Assembly: GCF_002382885.1 (NCBI RefSeq)
Contig: NZ_NWVL01000058.1
Span: 1-52,538, forward strand
DNA length: 52,538 bases
Direction: 5' to 3'
From: Streptomyces sp. WZ.A104
GTDB lineage: Bacteria > Actinomycetota > Actinomycetes > Streptomycetales > Streptomycetaceae
Both the position numbers and the translations under genes were made by a program. Shown piece after piece: positions 34,304 to 43,891 of the stretch; position 1 is the first letter of the stretch; each line of letters begins with the position of its first letter. The notes beneath the pieces are model-generated. The model searched no databases, was not told the origin of the DNA, and worked only from the letters and a program-made list of their open reading frames with translations.

Positions 34304-34804
34304 TCAGCCTTGCTGGAACAGCTCCGCGGGCAGGGGCTTGAGCAGGGTGTAGAGGTCGTCGGTGATCGGCCGGTCCCAGCTGGCGATGGTCACGAGGACA
34401 CCGTCGCTCCGGTCGAACTGGACGCAGGCGATCCGGCTCTCGGAGAGCTTGATGCGGCGGACGATCAGCAGGTTGTCCCCCTGCATCACCGGAACGTCCT
34501 CGGAGCTGACGACCTCGATCGGCTCGTCGTTCTCCAGGGCGAGCAGCAGCTGCGCCACCTCGAAGGGGACCTGCCCCTCCTCGGTCTCCCGGGCGGGCGA
34601 ACCAGCCGGGAGGTTGCCGATGATCATGGCCGGGCCGCGGCCGCCGTACAGGTCGTACCGGAGGAAGACGCCCTGGCAGCTGCCGTCGGGGGCGGGGAGC
34701 AGACCGGCGCCGAGGTTGCCGGGCCAGTCCCCCGGGTCCATGGCCAGGACGTCGAAGTCCGGGCCCGCGGGTGTTGCGGCGCTACGGCGGCGGAGGAAGG
34801 ACAT
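34304..34804 (-). CDS. conserved hypothetical protein next to geosmin synthase
   Basis: 166 aa, soluble, no signal peptide: DFDVLAMDPGDWPGNLGAGLLP, GSCQGVFLRYDLYGGRGPAMIIGNLP, RIACVQFDRSDGVLVTIASWD. Mixed alpha/beta pattern, no motif I recognise. Convergent with geoA; I recall a similar gene at this place in other streptomycetes. Function unknown. Confidence 0.75.
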   Translation of the reverse strand: MSFLRRRSAATPAGPDFDVLAMDPGDWPGNLGAGLLPAPDGSCQGVFLRYDLYGGRGPAMIIGNLPAGSPARETEEGQVPFEVAQLLLALENDEPIEVVSSEDVPVMQGDNLLIVRRIKLSESRIACVQFDRSDGVLVTIASWDRPITDDLYTLLKPLPAELFQQG

Positions 34805-34937
34805 GCTGCCATGTTACGTGGCCCGGCTCACGTCGCGGAGCCGGGCCCGGGCGGATCGCGCCCGGCTCGGCGGTGCCGGGAGCCGACGGGGTTCCGGTGC
34901 CCTCCGGTGCGGCGCGCGCCCTGGGCGCCGCCCTTGT

Positions 34938-36096
<1,159 letters not shown>

Positions 36097-36104
<8 letters not shown>

Positions 36105-37149
36105 GAGCGCTCTCCCCTTCCAGGACGGCGACCAGGTTCTGTTGCAGGCAGGGTCCTGAGGTGGCGTGGGCGAGCGCCCGGTCGGACTGGCCCCGGTGGA
36201 TGCGGGCGGCGGCCTCGCCGAGCCGGATGAGGCCCGCGGCCATGATCGGGTTGGCGGCGAGCGCACCGCCGGACGGGTTGACGGCGACGTCGTCGCCGAG
36301 CCCGAGGACGCCTCGCAGGACGACCTCCTGCGAGGTGAACGGGGCGTGCACCTCGGCCGTGTCGACGGGCCGCTCGAAGGCTCCGGCGTGCTGGGCGGCG
36401 AGCCGCGTGGAGGGGCTGTCGGTCAGGTCGCGGACGCCGAGGCCGTGGGCCTCGATGCGGTGGTCGATGCCCCGGATCCAGGCGGGCCGTTCGCACAGGG
36501 CGCGAGCGGTGTCTCCGGCGGCGAGGATCACGGCGGCCGCGCCGTCGCCGATGGGCGGGCAGTCGCCGGTACGCAGGGGCCGCACCAGGTGGCCGCCCGC
36601 GGGGACGTCGCCGGTGAGCTGGGCGTACGGGTTGTCGGCGGCGGCGGAGCGGTTGCGGGCGGCGACCTCGGCGAGGGCGGGTTCGTCGGTGGCTCCGGCG
36701 TCGATGAGGGCCTGCGCCTGGAGGGCGGCGAGCGCGACGGAGTCCGGCCAGAGCGGGGCCACGTAGTACGGGTCGAGCTGGCGGGTGAGGACGTCGCGGA
36801 CCTGGCCGGGCGAGGACTTGCCGTAGGCGTAGACGAGGGCCGTGTCCGCCTCGCCGGTCATGATCTTCACCCAGGCCTCGTACAGCGCCCAGGCCCCGTC
36901 CATCTCGACATGGGACTCGGAGATGGGCGGGTGGGCGCCGACGCCGTCGAGCGCCATGGTGAAGGAGAAGGCCCGCCCCGCGAGGTAGTCGGCCGAGCCG
37001 GAGCAGGTGAACCCGATCTCGTTGGCCTTGAGGTCGGTCGCGCCCAGCACCTCGTGGAGGACGGGCATCAGCAGGTCGACCTCGGAGAGCTCGTCGGTGC
37101 GCCGCCGGTGCGCGCTCTGGGCGAAGGCGACGATCGCCACGTCTCGCAT
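36097..37149 (-). CDS. thiolase-like lipid-transfer protein, Ltp4-like
   Basis: 350 aa thiolase superfamily protein (MRDVAIVAFAQSAHRRRTDELSEVDLLMPVLHEVLGATDL). The active-site segment SESHVEMDGAWAL lacks the nucleophilic Cys, and the C-terminal part ends NPIMAAGLIRLGEAA. Size and neighbours correspond to mycobacterial Ltp4 (Rv3522). It probably pairs with the Ltp3-like protein as a heteromer and with the DUF35 protein encoded directly upstream (0-nt gap). Proposed role: aldol cleavage of a beta-hydroxy acyl-CoA, inferred from the Ltp3/Ltp4 pair of sterol degraders. Confidence 0.83.
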
Positions 37150-38106
37150 CTACACCAGCTCCTTGTACGTGTCGTAGTCGGCGTCGGGCTCGCCGGTGGG
37201 CCGGTAGTGGTCGGGGTGGGGGGACCCCTCACCAGCACCGCTCCAGACGGGCTCGACGCGCAGCCCCATGCGCACCTGGTCGTAGGGGATTCCGGCGATG
37301 CGTCCGTGCAGGGCGAGGTCGGCGCCGTCGAGGGCGATGTGGGCGTAGACGTAGGGGACTTCGATGTCCAGGTTCTTCGCTTTGATGTTGACGATGCAGA
37401 AGGTGGTGACGGTCCCGCGCGGGCCGACCTCGACCTGCTCGGCGGTGGCGACCCCGCAGGTGGGGCAGGCGCCGCGCGGCGGGACGTAGACCTTGCGGCA
37501 GGCGGGGCAGCGTTCGCCGACGGTGCGGTGCCCTTCGAGGGCCTTCAGGTAGGCGCTCTGGGCGCGGCCGGGGGTGTGGACGTAGTCGAGGCGGGCAGGG
37601 GCGACGATGCGGGTGACGGGGTCGGTGAACTCCCCGGTGTGCGAAGTGGGTTCGGCCGGGCCGGGCTCGCCGTCGTACGGTTCGAAGCAGGCGATGTCGG
37701 TGATGGCGCCGGTACGCGTCTCGGCCCAGCGGATACGGACGCGCATGCCGGTGTGCACGGCGTCCGGTCCGGGCGCGTCGAGGGCGTGCAGGAGTGCGGT
37801 GCCGGCCCCGTCGAGGCGGACGAGCACCCAGGCGAACGGGGTGTCCAGCGGCTGGCAGCGGCGCGGGGACGGGTTCCAGGCCCAGGTGGTGACGGTGCCG
37901 GTGGGGGCGACCTCGACGAGCTCACGCAGTTCGCCCGCGGTGACCGGGTCGTACTCGACGGGCGGGACGAGGACTGTGCCGTCCTCCGTGCGGACGCCGA
38001 GGACGGTGCGTTCGCGCAGTCCGGTCAGGAAGGCGCTCTGGACGGGGCCGAGGGAGCGGGTGAAGGGGAATTCGACCACCAGCGGGGCGCTGAGGACATC
38101 GGTCAT
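37150..38106 (-). CDS. DUF35 OB-fold / zinc-ribbon acyl-CoA-associated protein (two OB modules)
   Basis: 318 aa. Two consecutive OB-fold modules (about 45-140 and 190-285). Before the second is a zinc ribbon GERCPACRKVYVPPRGACPTCG (CxxC...CxxC). DUF35 proteins partner with thiolase-like lyases such as Ltp2 and give the acyl-CoA binding surface. Corresponds in order to Rv3521 of M. tuberculosis. ATG 38106, 23 bp after the hydratase stop; abuts the Ltp4-like gene. Confidence 0.87.
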   Translation of the reverse strand: MTDVLSAPLVVEFPFTRSLGPVQSAFLTGLRERTVLGVRTEDGTVLVPPVEYDPVTAGELRELVEVAPTGTVTTWAWNPSPRRCQPLDTPFAWVLVRLDGAGTALLHALDAPGPDAVHTGMRVRIRWAETRTGAITDIACFEPYDGEPGPAEPTSHTGEFTDPVTRIVAPARLDYVHTPGRAQSAYLKALEGHRTVGERCPACRKVYVPPRGACPTCGVATAEQVEVGPRGTVTTFCIVNIKAKNLDIEVPYVYAHIALDGADLALHGRIAGIPYDQVRMGLRVEPVWSGAGEGSPHPDHYRPTGEPDADYDTYKELV

Positions 38107-38129
38107 GGCTCTCTCCGTAGGCTGGGGGG

Positions 38130-38930
38130 TCAGGCGCGCCGGTAGACGGGCGGGCGCTTCTCCGCGAAGGCCCGGGCGCCCTCCTTGGCGTCCTCGGTGG
38201 CGAACACGGGCCAGCCGCGCTTGAGTTCGGCGGCCAGAGCCTCGCTCTCGGTCAGCTCGGCGCCCTCGTGGACGGAGGCCTTGACGGCCTCGACGGCGAG
38301 CGGCCCGCAGGCGTTGACCCGCTCGGCGACGGCGAGGGCCTCGTCCAGGGCGGCGCCCTCGGGGACGACCCTGCCTATGAGCCCGATGGCGGCGGCCTCC
38401 TCGGCGGTGTACGAGCGGCCGGTGAGGAGCATTTCGAGGGCGTGGGTGCGGGGGATCTGGCGGGGCAGCCGGACGGTGGAGCCGCCGATGGGAAAGAGGC
38501 CGCGGCGGACCTCGAAGAGCCCGAAGGTGGCGCCCGCTCCGGCGATGCGGATGTCGGTGCCCTGCAGGATCTCCGTGCCGCCCGCGACACAGGGCCCCTC
38601 GACGGCGGCGATCACCGGTTTGCGGGGGCGGTGGTGGCGCAGCATCGCCTTCCAGTGGAGGTCCGGGTCGGCGGTCATCCGCTCCCGGTACTCCTCGCCC
38701 TCCATCCCGCCGCCCGCGAGCGCCTTGAGGTCCATGCCCGCGCAGAACGCGCCGCCCGCGCCGGTGAGGACGACGGAGCGGACGGTGTCGTCCTCGTCGG
38801 CCTCGATCCAGCCGTCGTACAGACCGACGAGCATCGGCAGCGAGAGAGCGTTCCTGGCCTGTGGTCTGTTCAAGGTGAGCACCAGCGTGGCGCCTTCGCG
38901 CCGCACGGTGAGGTGTTCCGTACCGCCCAT
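38130..38930 (-). CDS. enoyl-CoA hydratase, EchA19-like
   Basis: 266 aa crotonase. LTLNRPQARNALS at the N-terminus, oxyanion-hole AFCAGMDLKAL and VEGPCVAGGTEILQGTDIRIAG with the usual Glu, and the C-terminal DAKEGARAFAEKRPP tail. The GTEILQGTDIR and FGLFEVRRGLFPIGGS stretches strongly resemble mycobacterial EchA19 (Rv3516), which hydrates a steroid enoyl-CoA. First gene of the operon running to 34938. Its upstream region holds two palindromic operators shared with the divergent fadD19-like gene. Confidence 0.88.
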   Translation of the reverse strand: MGGTEHLTVRREGATLVLTLNRPQARNALSLPMLVGLYDGWIEADEDDTVRSVVLTGAGGAFCAGMDLKALAGGGMEGEEYRERMTADPDLHWKAMLRHHRPRKPVIAAVEGPCVAGGTEILQGTDIRIAGAGATFGLFEVRRGLFPIGGSTVRLPRQIPRTHALEMLLTGRSYTAEEAAAIGLIGRVVPEGAALDEALAVAERVNACGPLAVEAVKASVHEGAELTESEALAAELKRGWPVFATEDAKEGARAFAEKRPPVYRRA

Positions 38931-38953
38931 GACCGACTCCTGTTCTCCAGACC

Positions 38954-38967
38954 TGGAACAGGTTGCA
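38954..38967. promoter_or_regulatory. KstR-type operator match
   Basis: TGGAACAGGTTGCA fits TNNAACNNGTTNNA, the mycobacterial KstR consensus, at every fixed position. It lies 24 bp upstream of the EchA19-like start, within the divergent promoter region. An overlapping CTGTTC (38940-38945) / GAACAG (38956-38961) inverted repeat extends it. Confidence 0.55.
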
Positions 38968-38991
38968 GTAGCCGGGGACGCAGTTCAATAG

Positions 38992-39017
38992 TTTTCTGAC
39001 AGGCAGTCAGATTCTTT
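38992..39017. promoter_or_regulatory. TCTGA-N7-TCAGA palindrome, copy A
   Basis: TTTTCTGA-N7-TCAGATTCTTT. The core extends to TCTGAC/GTCAGA with a 5-nt spacer (38995-39011). It lies 81 bp before the fadD19-like start. A copy with identical flanks and spacing is at 50345-50370. Geometry typical of TetR-family operators. Confidence 0.65.
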
Positions 39018-39097
39018 CGACGCCACCCCTTCCCACTTGTGCCGTCCGGCGCTCTAATGACGGCCGAGTCGCCAGTCATCCGGGGTCAGGAGGAACG

Positions 39098-40711
39098 GTG
39101 GAGTTCAACCTTGCCGACCTGTTCGAGTCGGTCGTGGACGCGGTCCCCGACCGCGAGGCGCTCCTGTACGTCGACCATCCCGGTACGGGCGCCGAGCGGC
39201 GGCTGACCTACGCGGAACTGGACGCCGCCGCCAACCGGATCGCCCACCACCTCATCGACGCGGGAATCCGCCCGGGCGAGCACCTGGGGCTGCACCTCTA
39301 CAACGGGGTGGAGTACCTCCAGACGGTCCTGGGAGCGCTGAAGGCCCGGATCGTGCCGGTGAACGTCAACTACCGCTACGTGGAAGAGGAACTGGCCTAC
39401 CTCTACCGGGACGCGGATCTCGCGGCGCTCGTCTTCGACGGCGAATTCGACGAGCGGGTCGCGGCGGCCGCCCCGCAGGCCCCGGCGCTGCGCCGGCTGG
39501 TCCGGGTGGGGCCCGCCGCCGCGCCCGAAGGCCTCGCCACCGTCCCCTTCACTGAGGCCGAGGCCTCCGGATCGCCCCTGCGGGGCTTCGCACCGCGCTC
39601 CGCGGACGACCAGTTCATCATCTACACCGGCGGCACGACGGGCATGCCCAAGGGTGTGATGTGGCGTCAGGAGGACTTGTTCTTCTCGGGACTCGGCGGT
39701 GGCGCGCCGACCGGTGACCCGGTGAAGAGTCCGCAGGAACTGGCCGAGCGGGTCGCGGCGGGCGGCGACGGCATCACCTTCTTCCCCACCCCGCCGCTGA
39801 TGCACGGCACCTCCACCCTGACCGCGTTCATCGGCTTCAACTTCGGCCAACGGGTCGTCATCCACCGCAAGTTCGTCCCCGAAGAGGTGCTGCGGACGAT
39901 CGAGAAGGAGAAGGTCACCAGTGTGTCGCTGGTCGGCGACGCGATGCTGCGCCCGCTGATCGACTGCCTGAACGGGCCGCTCGCCGGGACGGACTGCTCC
40001 TCGCTGTTCTCCGTCTCCAGCTCCGGGGCGATCATGTCGGACTCGGTGCGGGCGGAGTTCCAGGCGCTCGTGCCGACGGTGATGCTGCTGAACAACTTCG
40101 GCTCCTCCGAGTCCGGCTTCAACGGCACGGCGACCGCCGACTCGGGCCCCGAGAAGGGCTTCCGGGTCCAGGTCAACGCCCGTACGGCCGTGGTCGATCC
40201 GGTGACGTACGAGCCGGTGGCGCCCGGCGAGCCGGGCCGTATCGCCCAGCGGGGCCACGTCCCGCTCGGCTACTACAACGACGCGGCCAAGACCGCCGAC
40301 ACCTTCTTCCGCAAGGGTGAGGAGCGGTGGGTGCTGCTCGGCGACATGGCGACCGTGGACGCGGACGGCATCGTCACCGTGCTCGGCCGGGGCTCGCAGT
40401 GCATCAACACCGGCGGGGAGAAGGTCTATCCGGAGGAGGTCGAGCAGGCGCTCAAGTCACATCCGGACGTGTACGACGCGCTGGTCGCGGGCGTCCCCGA
40501 CGAGCGCTGGGGCAACCGGGTCGCAGCCGTGGTCCAACTGCGCCAGGAGGCCGAGGCGCTGGACCTCGGCGCGCTCCAGGCGCACTGCCGGTCCCGGCTC
40601 GCCGGATACAAGATCCCGCGCGCGCTGGTCCTCACCGACGAGATCCGGCGCTCCCCCAGCGGCAAGGCGGACTACCGGTGGGCGAAGGCGGTGGCGGCGG
40701 CCGGGGGCTGA
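39098..40711 (+). CDS. acyl-CoA synthetase, FadD19-like (steroid side-chain CoA ligase type)
   Basis: 537 aa ANL ligase. P-loop YTGGTTGMPKGVMW, LLNNFGSSESGF (A5), GRGSQCINTGGEKVYPEEVE (A8 hinge) and a C-terminal RSPSGKADYRWAK with the catalytic Lys. The opening NLADLFESVVDAVPDREAL and the last block are close to what I recall of FadD19 (Rv3515c), which activates C24/C26-oxidised sterol side chains. GTG start at 39098 behind AGGAGG. Divergent from the echA19-like operon exactly as in M. tuberculosis. Confidence 0.87.
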   Translation: MEFNLADLFESVVDAVPDREALLYVDHPGTGAERRLTYAELDAAANRIAHHLIDAGIRPGEHLGLHLYNGVEYLQTVLGALKARIVPVNVNYRYVEEELAYLYRDADLAALVFDGEFDERVAAAAPQAPALRRLVRVGPAAAPEGLATVPFTEAEASGSPLRGFAPRSADDQFIIYTGGTTGMPKGVMWRQEDLFFSGLGGGAPTGDPVKSPQELAERVAAGGDGITFFPTPPLMHGTSTLTAFIGFNFGQRVVIHRKFVPEEVLRTIEKEKVTSVSLVGDAMLRPLIDCLNGPLAGTDCSSLFSVSSSGAIMSDSVRAEFQALVPTVMLLNNFGSSESGFNGTATADSGPEKGFRVQVNARTAVVDPVTYEPVAPGEPGRIAQRGHVPLGYYNDAAKTADTFFRKGEERWVLLGDMATVDADGIVTVLGRGSQCINTGGEKVYPEEVEQALKSHPDVYDALVAGVPDERWGNRVAAVVQLRQEAEALDLGALQAHCRSRLAGYKIPRALVLTDEIRRSPSGKADYRWAKAVAAAGG

Positions 40712-40773
40712 GCCGGGTGCGCCGCCGTCGCGACGCGTACCGCCCGGCGCCGGTGGCACCGGAGCGCTGACCC

Positions 40774-42297
40774 TCACGCCAGGCCGAACGACCTGATCAC
40801 CGCGAGGAAGGCGTCCGGCCGGGTCATGTGGATCAGGTGGCCCGCCTCGATGGTGACGAACGCGGCGCCGGGGATGGCGTCGGCCGTCCGGGCGAGCTGG
40901 TCCTGGTCGATGTGGCTGGTGGGGCCGCCGCCGATGACGAGGGTGCGCGCGGTGATCTCCCCGAGCCGTTCGCGGGCCTCGGGGTCGGGGGCGTTCAGCT
41001 GGGCGTCGGTGTCCGGGACGACGGGCCAGTCGAAGTCGAGCTCGCCCGCCGGGCGGACGGACGGAGGCCGGGGCGGGTCGAGCGGGAGGAGGGGCGGGGC
41101 GTCCTCGATGACCAGCCGCCCGACCAGGGCCGGTTCCCGCTGGGCCAGGAGGCAGGCGGCCACCCCGCCCATGGAGTGCCCGACGACGGTCGCACCCGCC
41201 AGGTTGCGTGCCTCCAGGAACGCGTGGAGGTCGTCGCGGAACAGCTCGAACGCATAGCGGCCTGGCCAGTCGCTGAGCCCGTGGCCCCGGAAGTCGGGGG
41301 CGTACACCCGGTGGTCGGCGGCCAGGTCCTCCGCGATCCGGGTCCAGGTCCCGCTGTTCCCGCCCCGGCCGTGAAGCAGGACGACCGGCGGGGCCCCGGG
41401 GTCACCCCACACCCGGTACGCGAGCCGGGTCCCGCCCGCCTGGACGCTGTGGACGTCCGGGTCGAGGAAGGCCTCGACCGTACGGGCGAAGCCACCCGGA
41501 TCGTCCAGCCAGGGGAAGTGGCCCGCGCCGCGCTGGACGACGAACTCGGCGTGCGGGAAGAGCGCGGCGAGCTCCGTAGCCCGGTCCGGGCTCGGGTGAC
41601 CGTCCAGCTCTCCGGCCAGGACCAGCACCGGCACAGCCAGTTCGCGCAGGGCGGCGGCCGTGCGGGCCGGGTCGAAGGCGCCCGTGCCCGCGTAGCGGTC
41701 ACGGGCCTCGGGGTTGGTCTGTCCGGCGGAGGCGGCGGCGTGTGCTCGGGCCGCCTCGTCCCAGCGGCCATAGGTGAGCGGCCGGACCGCGGGCCACAGC
41801 TCGGCGAACGGCCCGCCGGCGAGCAGCGCCTCCTGAGCGGCCCGCGCCTGCGGGTACCAGGGCTCGTCGCGGCGCAGTTCGGCGGCCTCGCGCAGATCCT
41901 GGTCGCTCACCTCGATGCCCACGGCCCGGGTACTGGGCGCGACGAGGGTCAGGGAGCGCAGGCGGTTCGGGTGGCGGGCGGCGTACAGCAGGGCCAGGTC
42001 GGCGCCCGCGGAGTGCGTCAGCACGTCGATCCGGTCGAGGCCCAGGTGGTCGCGCAGCGCCTCCACGTCGTCGACGAGACGGTCGCAGCGGTACGTCGAG
42101 GGGTCCCCGGGCACGGCGGAGTCACCGGTGCCGCGCAGATCCAGCAGGACGAGCTGTCGCCGGTCCGCGAGCCCCCCGAGGTCCCCGAGGTACGCGCTCG
42201 CCCGCATCGGCCCGCCGGGCAGGCAGATCAGCGGCTCCCCCTCCCCCACCAGGTGATAGGCGAGCCGGGTCGTGTCGTACGCGGTGAAGATCGGCAT
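40774..42297 (-). CDS. fusion of two alpha/beta hydrolase domains
   Basis: 507 aa from ATG 42297 (an in-frame ATG at 42306 adds three residues). Domain 1 (1-280): PGGPMRASAYLGDL, nucleophile region VLTHSAGADLALLYAARHP with Ser96, acid in LVLAGELDGHPSP and GAGHFPWLDDP. Domain 2 (about 285-507): LLHGRGGNSGTW, VVGHSMGGVAACLL, TRTLVIGGGPTSHI-type acid region and IEAGHLIHMTRP. Both triads look complete. Domain 1 resembles prolyl aminopeptidase-type hydrolases and domain 2 esterase or C-C hydrolase types; the substrate is unknown. Divergent from paaK. Confidence 0.83.
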   Translation of the reverse strand: MPIFTAYDTTRLAYHLVGEGEPLICLPGGPMRASAYLGDLGGLADRRQLVLLDLRGTGDSAVPGDPSTYRCDRLVDDVEALRDHLGLDRIDVLTHSAGADLALLYAARHPNRLRSLTLVAPSTRAVGIEVSDQDLREAAELRRDEPWYPQARAAQEALLAGGPFAELWPAVRPLTYGRWDEAARAHAAASAGQTNPEARDRYAGTGAFDPARTAAALRELAVPVLVLAGELDGHPSPDRATELAALFPHAEFVVQRGAGHFPWLDDPGGFARTVEAFLDPDVHSVQAGGTRLAYRVWGDPGAPPVVLLHGRGGNSGTWTRIAEDLAADHRVYAPDFRGHGLSDWPGRYAFELFRDDLHAFLEARNLAGATVVGHSMGGVAACLLAQREPALVGRLVIEDAPPLLPLDPPRPPSVRPAGELDFDWPVVPDTDAQLNAPDPEARERLGEITARTLVIGGGPTSHIDQDQLARTADAIPGAAFVTIEAGHLIHMTRPDAFLAVIRSFGLA

Positions 42298-42422
42298 ACC
42301 CGCCATCCAAACAGGAACCCGTGCACCGCCGCACCGTACTTCGCGGCGGGCTGATTCGCGGGAGCTCCGCGCACCTCTTGCCAGCGCACCCGGCCTCCTG
42401 AATTACTGCTCCCAGGAAGATC

Positions 42423-42438
42423 GACCGAATGATCGGTC
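42423..42438. promoter_or_regulatory. perfect palindrome upstream of paaK
   Basis: GACCGA-ATGA-TCGGTC, 28 bp before the paaK ATG. Size and symmetry fit a TetR-family site such as those bound by phenylacetate regulators (PaaR-like). A weaker CGACC-AGAC-GGTCG lies at 45439-45452 upstream of the acyl-CoA ligase gene. Confidence 0.55.
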
Positions 42439-42465
42439 ACCCGCTTCGGGAGAGGAAGGGCCCTG

Positions 42466-43761
42466 ATGACGGCCATGCTGGACGCGGCGGAACGGCTCGG
42501 CCGGGACGAGCTGGAGGCCCTGCAACTGGAGCGGCTGAGGACCACGCTGCACCACGCGTACACCAACGTCCCCTTCTACCGCGAGGCGTTCGACCGTGCC
42601 GGACTGCGGCCCGAGGACTGCCGTACGCTCGCCGACCTCGCGCGCTTCCCGTTCACCGCTAAGGCCGACCTGCGGGACAACTACCCCTTCGGGATGTTCG
42701 CCGTGCCGGAGCGCGATGTCCGCCGCATCCACGCCTCCAGCGGCACGACCGGACGCCCGACCGTCGTCGGGTACACCGAACGGGACCTGGACACCTGGGC
42801 CGACGTGGTGGCCCGCTCGATCCGGGCGGCGGGCGGACGCCCCGGCCACAAGGTCCATGTGGCGTACGGATACGGGCTGTTCACCGGCGGGCTCGGCGCG
42901 CACTACGGGGCGGAGCGGCTCGGCTGCACGGTGATCCCGGCCTCCGGCGGCATGACCTCGCGTCAGGTGCGGCTGATCCAGGACTTCCGGCCCGAGATCG
43001 TCATGATCACGCCGTCCTACATGCTGACGCTGCTGGACGAGTTCGAGCGGCAGGGCGTCGACCCGCGGACGACCTCCCTCAAGGTCGGGATCTTCGGTGC
43101 GGAGCCGTGGACGGAGGCGATGCGACGGGAGATCGAGGAGCGGTTCGCCATCGACGCGGTCGACATATACGGGCTCTCGGAGGTGATCGGCCCGGGTGTG
43201 GCTCAGGAGTGCGTGGAGACGAAGGACGGCCTGCACATCTGGGAGGACCACTTCTACCCGGAGGTCGTGGACCCGTTCACCGGGGATGTGCTGCCGGACG
43301 GCGAGGAGGGCGAGTTGGTGTTCACCTCCCTGACCAAGGAGGCGATGCCGATGATCCGCTACCGCACCCGGGACCTGACGCGGCTGCTGCCGGGGACGGC
43401 CCGGACCTTCCGCCGGATGGAGAAGGTGACCGGCCGCAGCGACGACATGGTGATCCTGCGCGGGGTGAACCTGTTCCCCACCCAGATCGAGGAGATCGTG
43501 CTGCGTACGCCTGCCGTCGCCCCGCACTTCCAGCTCCGGCTGACCCGGCAGGGGCGGCTCGACGCGCTGACCGTGCGGGCCGAGGCGCGGGGCGAGGCGA
43601 CGGCGGCCGAGCGGGAAACGGCGGCCCTGGCGATCGCGGCGGCGGTGAAGGACGGGATCGGGGTGTCGGTCGGCGTCGAGATCGTGGACCCGGAGTCGCT
43701 GGAGCGCTCGGTGGGCAAGATCCGGCGGATCGTGGACCTGCGGGAGTCCGGCACACGGTGA
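42466..43761 (+). CDS. paaK: phenylacetate-CoA ligase
   Basis: 431 aa, the normal PaaK size. LRTTLHHAYTNVPFYREAFD entry, FTAKADLRDNYPFGMFAVP, P-loop ASSGTTGRPTVVGYT, GCTVIPASGGMTSRQVRLI, GAEPWTEAMR, DIYGLSEVIGPGVAQEC (A5) and GVNLFPTQIEEIVL in the C-terminal domain. Activates phenylacetate or another aryl acid to its CoA thioester. No other paa gene (epoxidase paaABCDE and so on) is in the window, so it may serve another aryl acid. AGGAAGGG ribosome site upstream of ATG 42466. Confidence 0.93.
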   Translation: MTAMLDAAERLGRDELEALQLERLRTTLHHAYTNVPFYREAFDRAGLRPEDCRTLADLARFPFTAKADLRDNYPFGMFAVPERDVRRIHASSGTTGRPTVVGYTERDLDTWADVVARSIRAAGGRPGHKVHVAYGYGLFTGGLGAHYGAERLGCTVIPASGGMTSRQVRLIQDFRPEIVMITPSYMLTLLDEFERQGVDPRTTSLKVGIFGAEPWTEAMRREIEERFAIDAVDIYGLSEVIGPGVAQECVETKDGLHIWEDHFYPEVVDPFTGDVLPDGEEGELVFTSLTKEAMPMIRYRTRDLTRLLPGTARTFRRMEKVTGRSDDMVILRGVNLFPTQIEEIVLRTPAVAPHFQLRLTRQGRLDALTVRAEARGEATAAERETAALAIAAAVKDGIGVSVGVEIVDPESLERSVGKIRRIVDLRESGTR

Positions 43762-43891
43762 GCACGGCCCCCGGGCAGGTCGGGGCCGCGCTCCGGTCCC
43801 ACTCGTCGTGAGGGGATGGTAGCGGGCATCGTGAGTGTGCCGCTCGGCGTGGCCCTGCACGGCTGGGTCATGCCCGCGATGGGCGGCCGGT

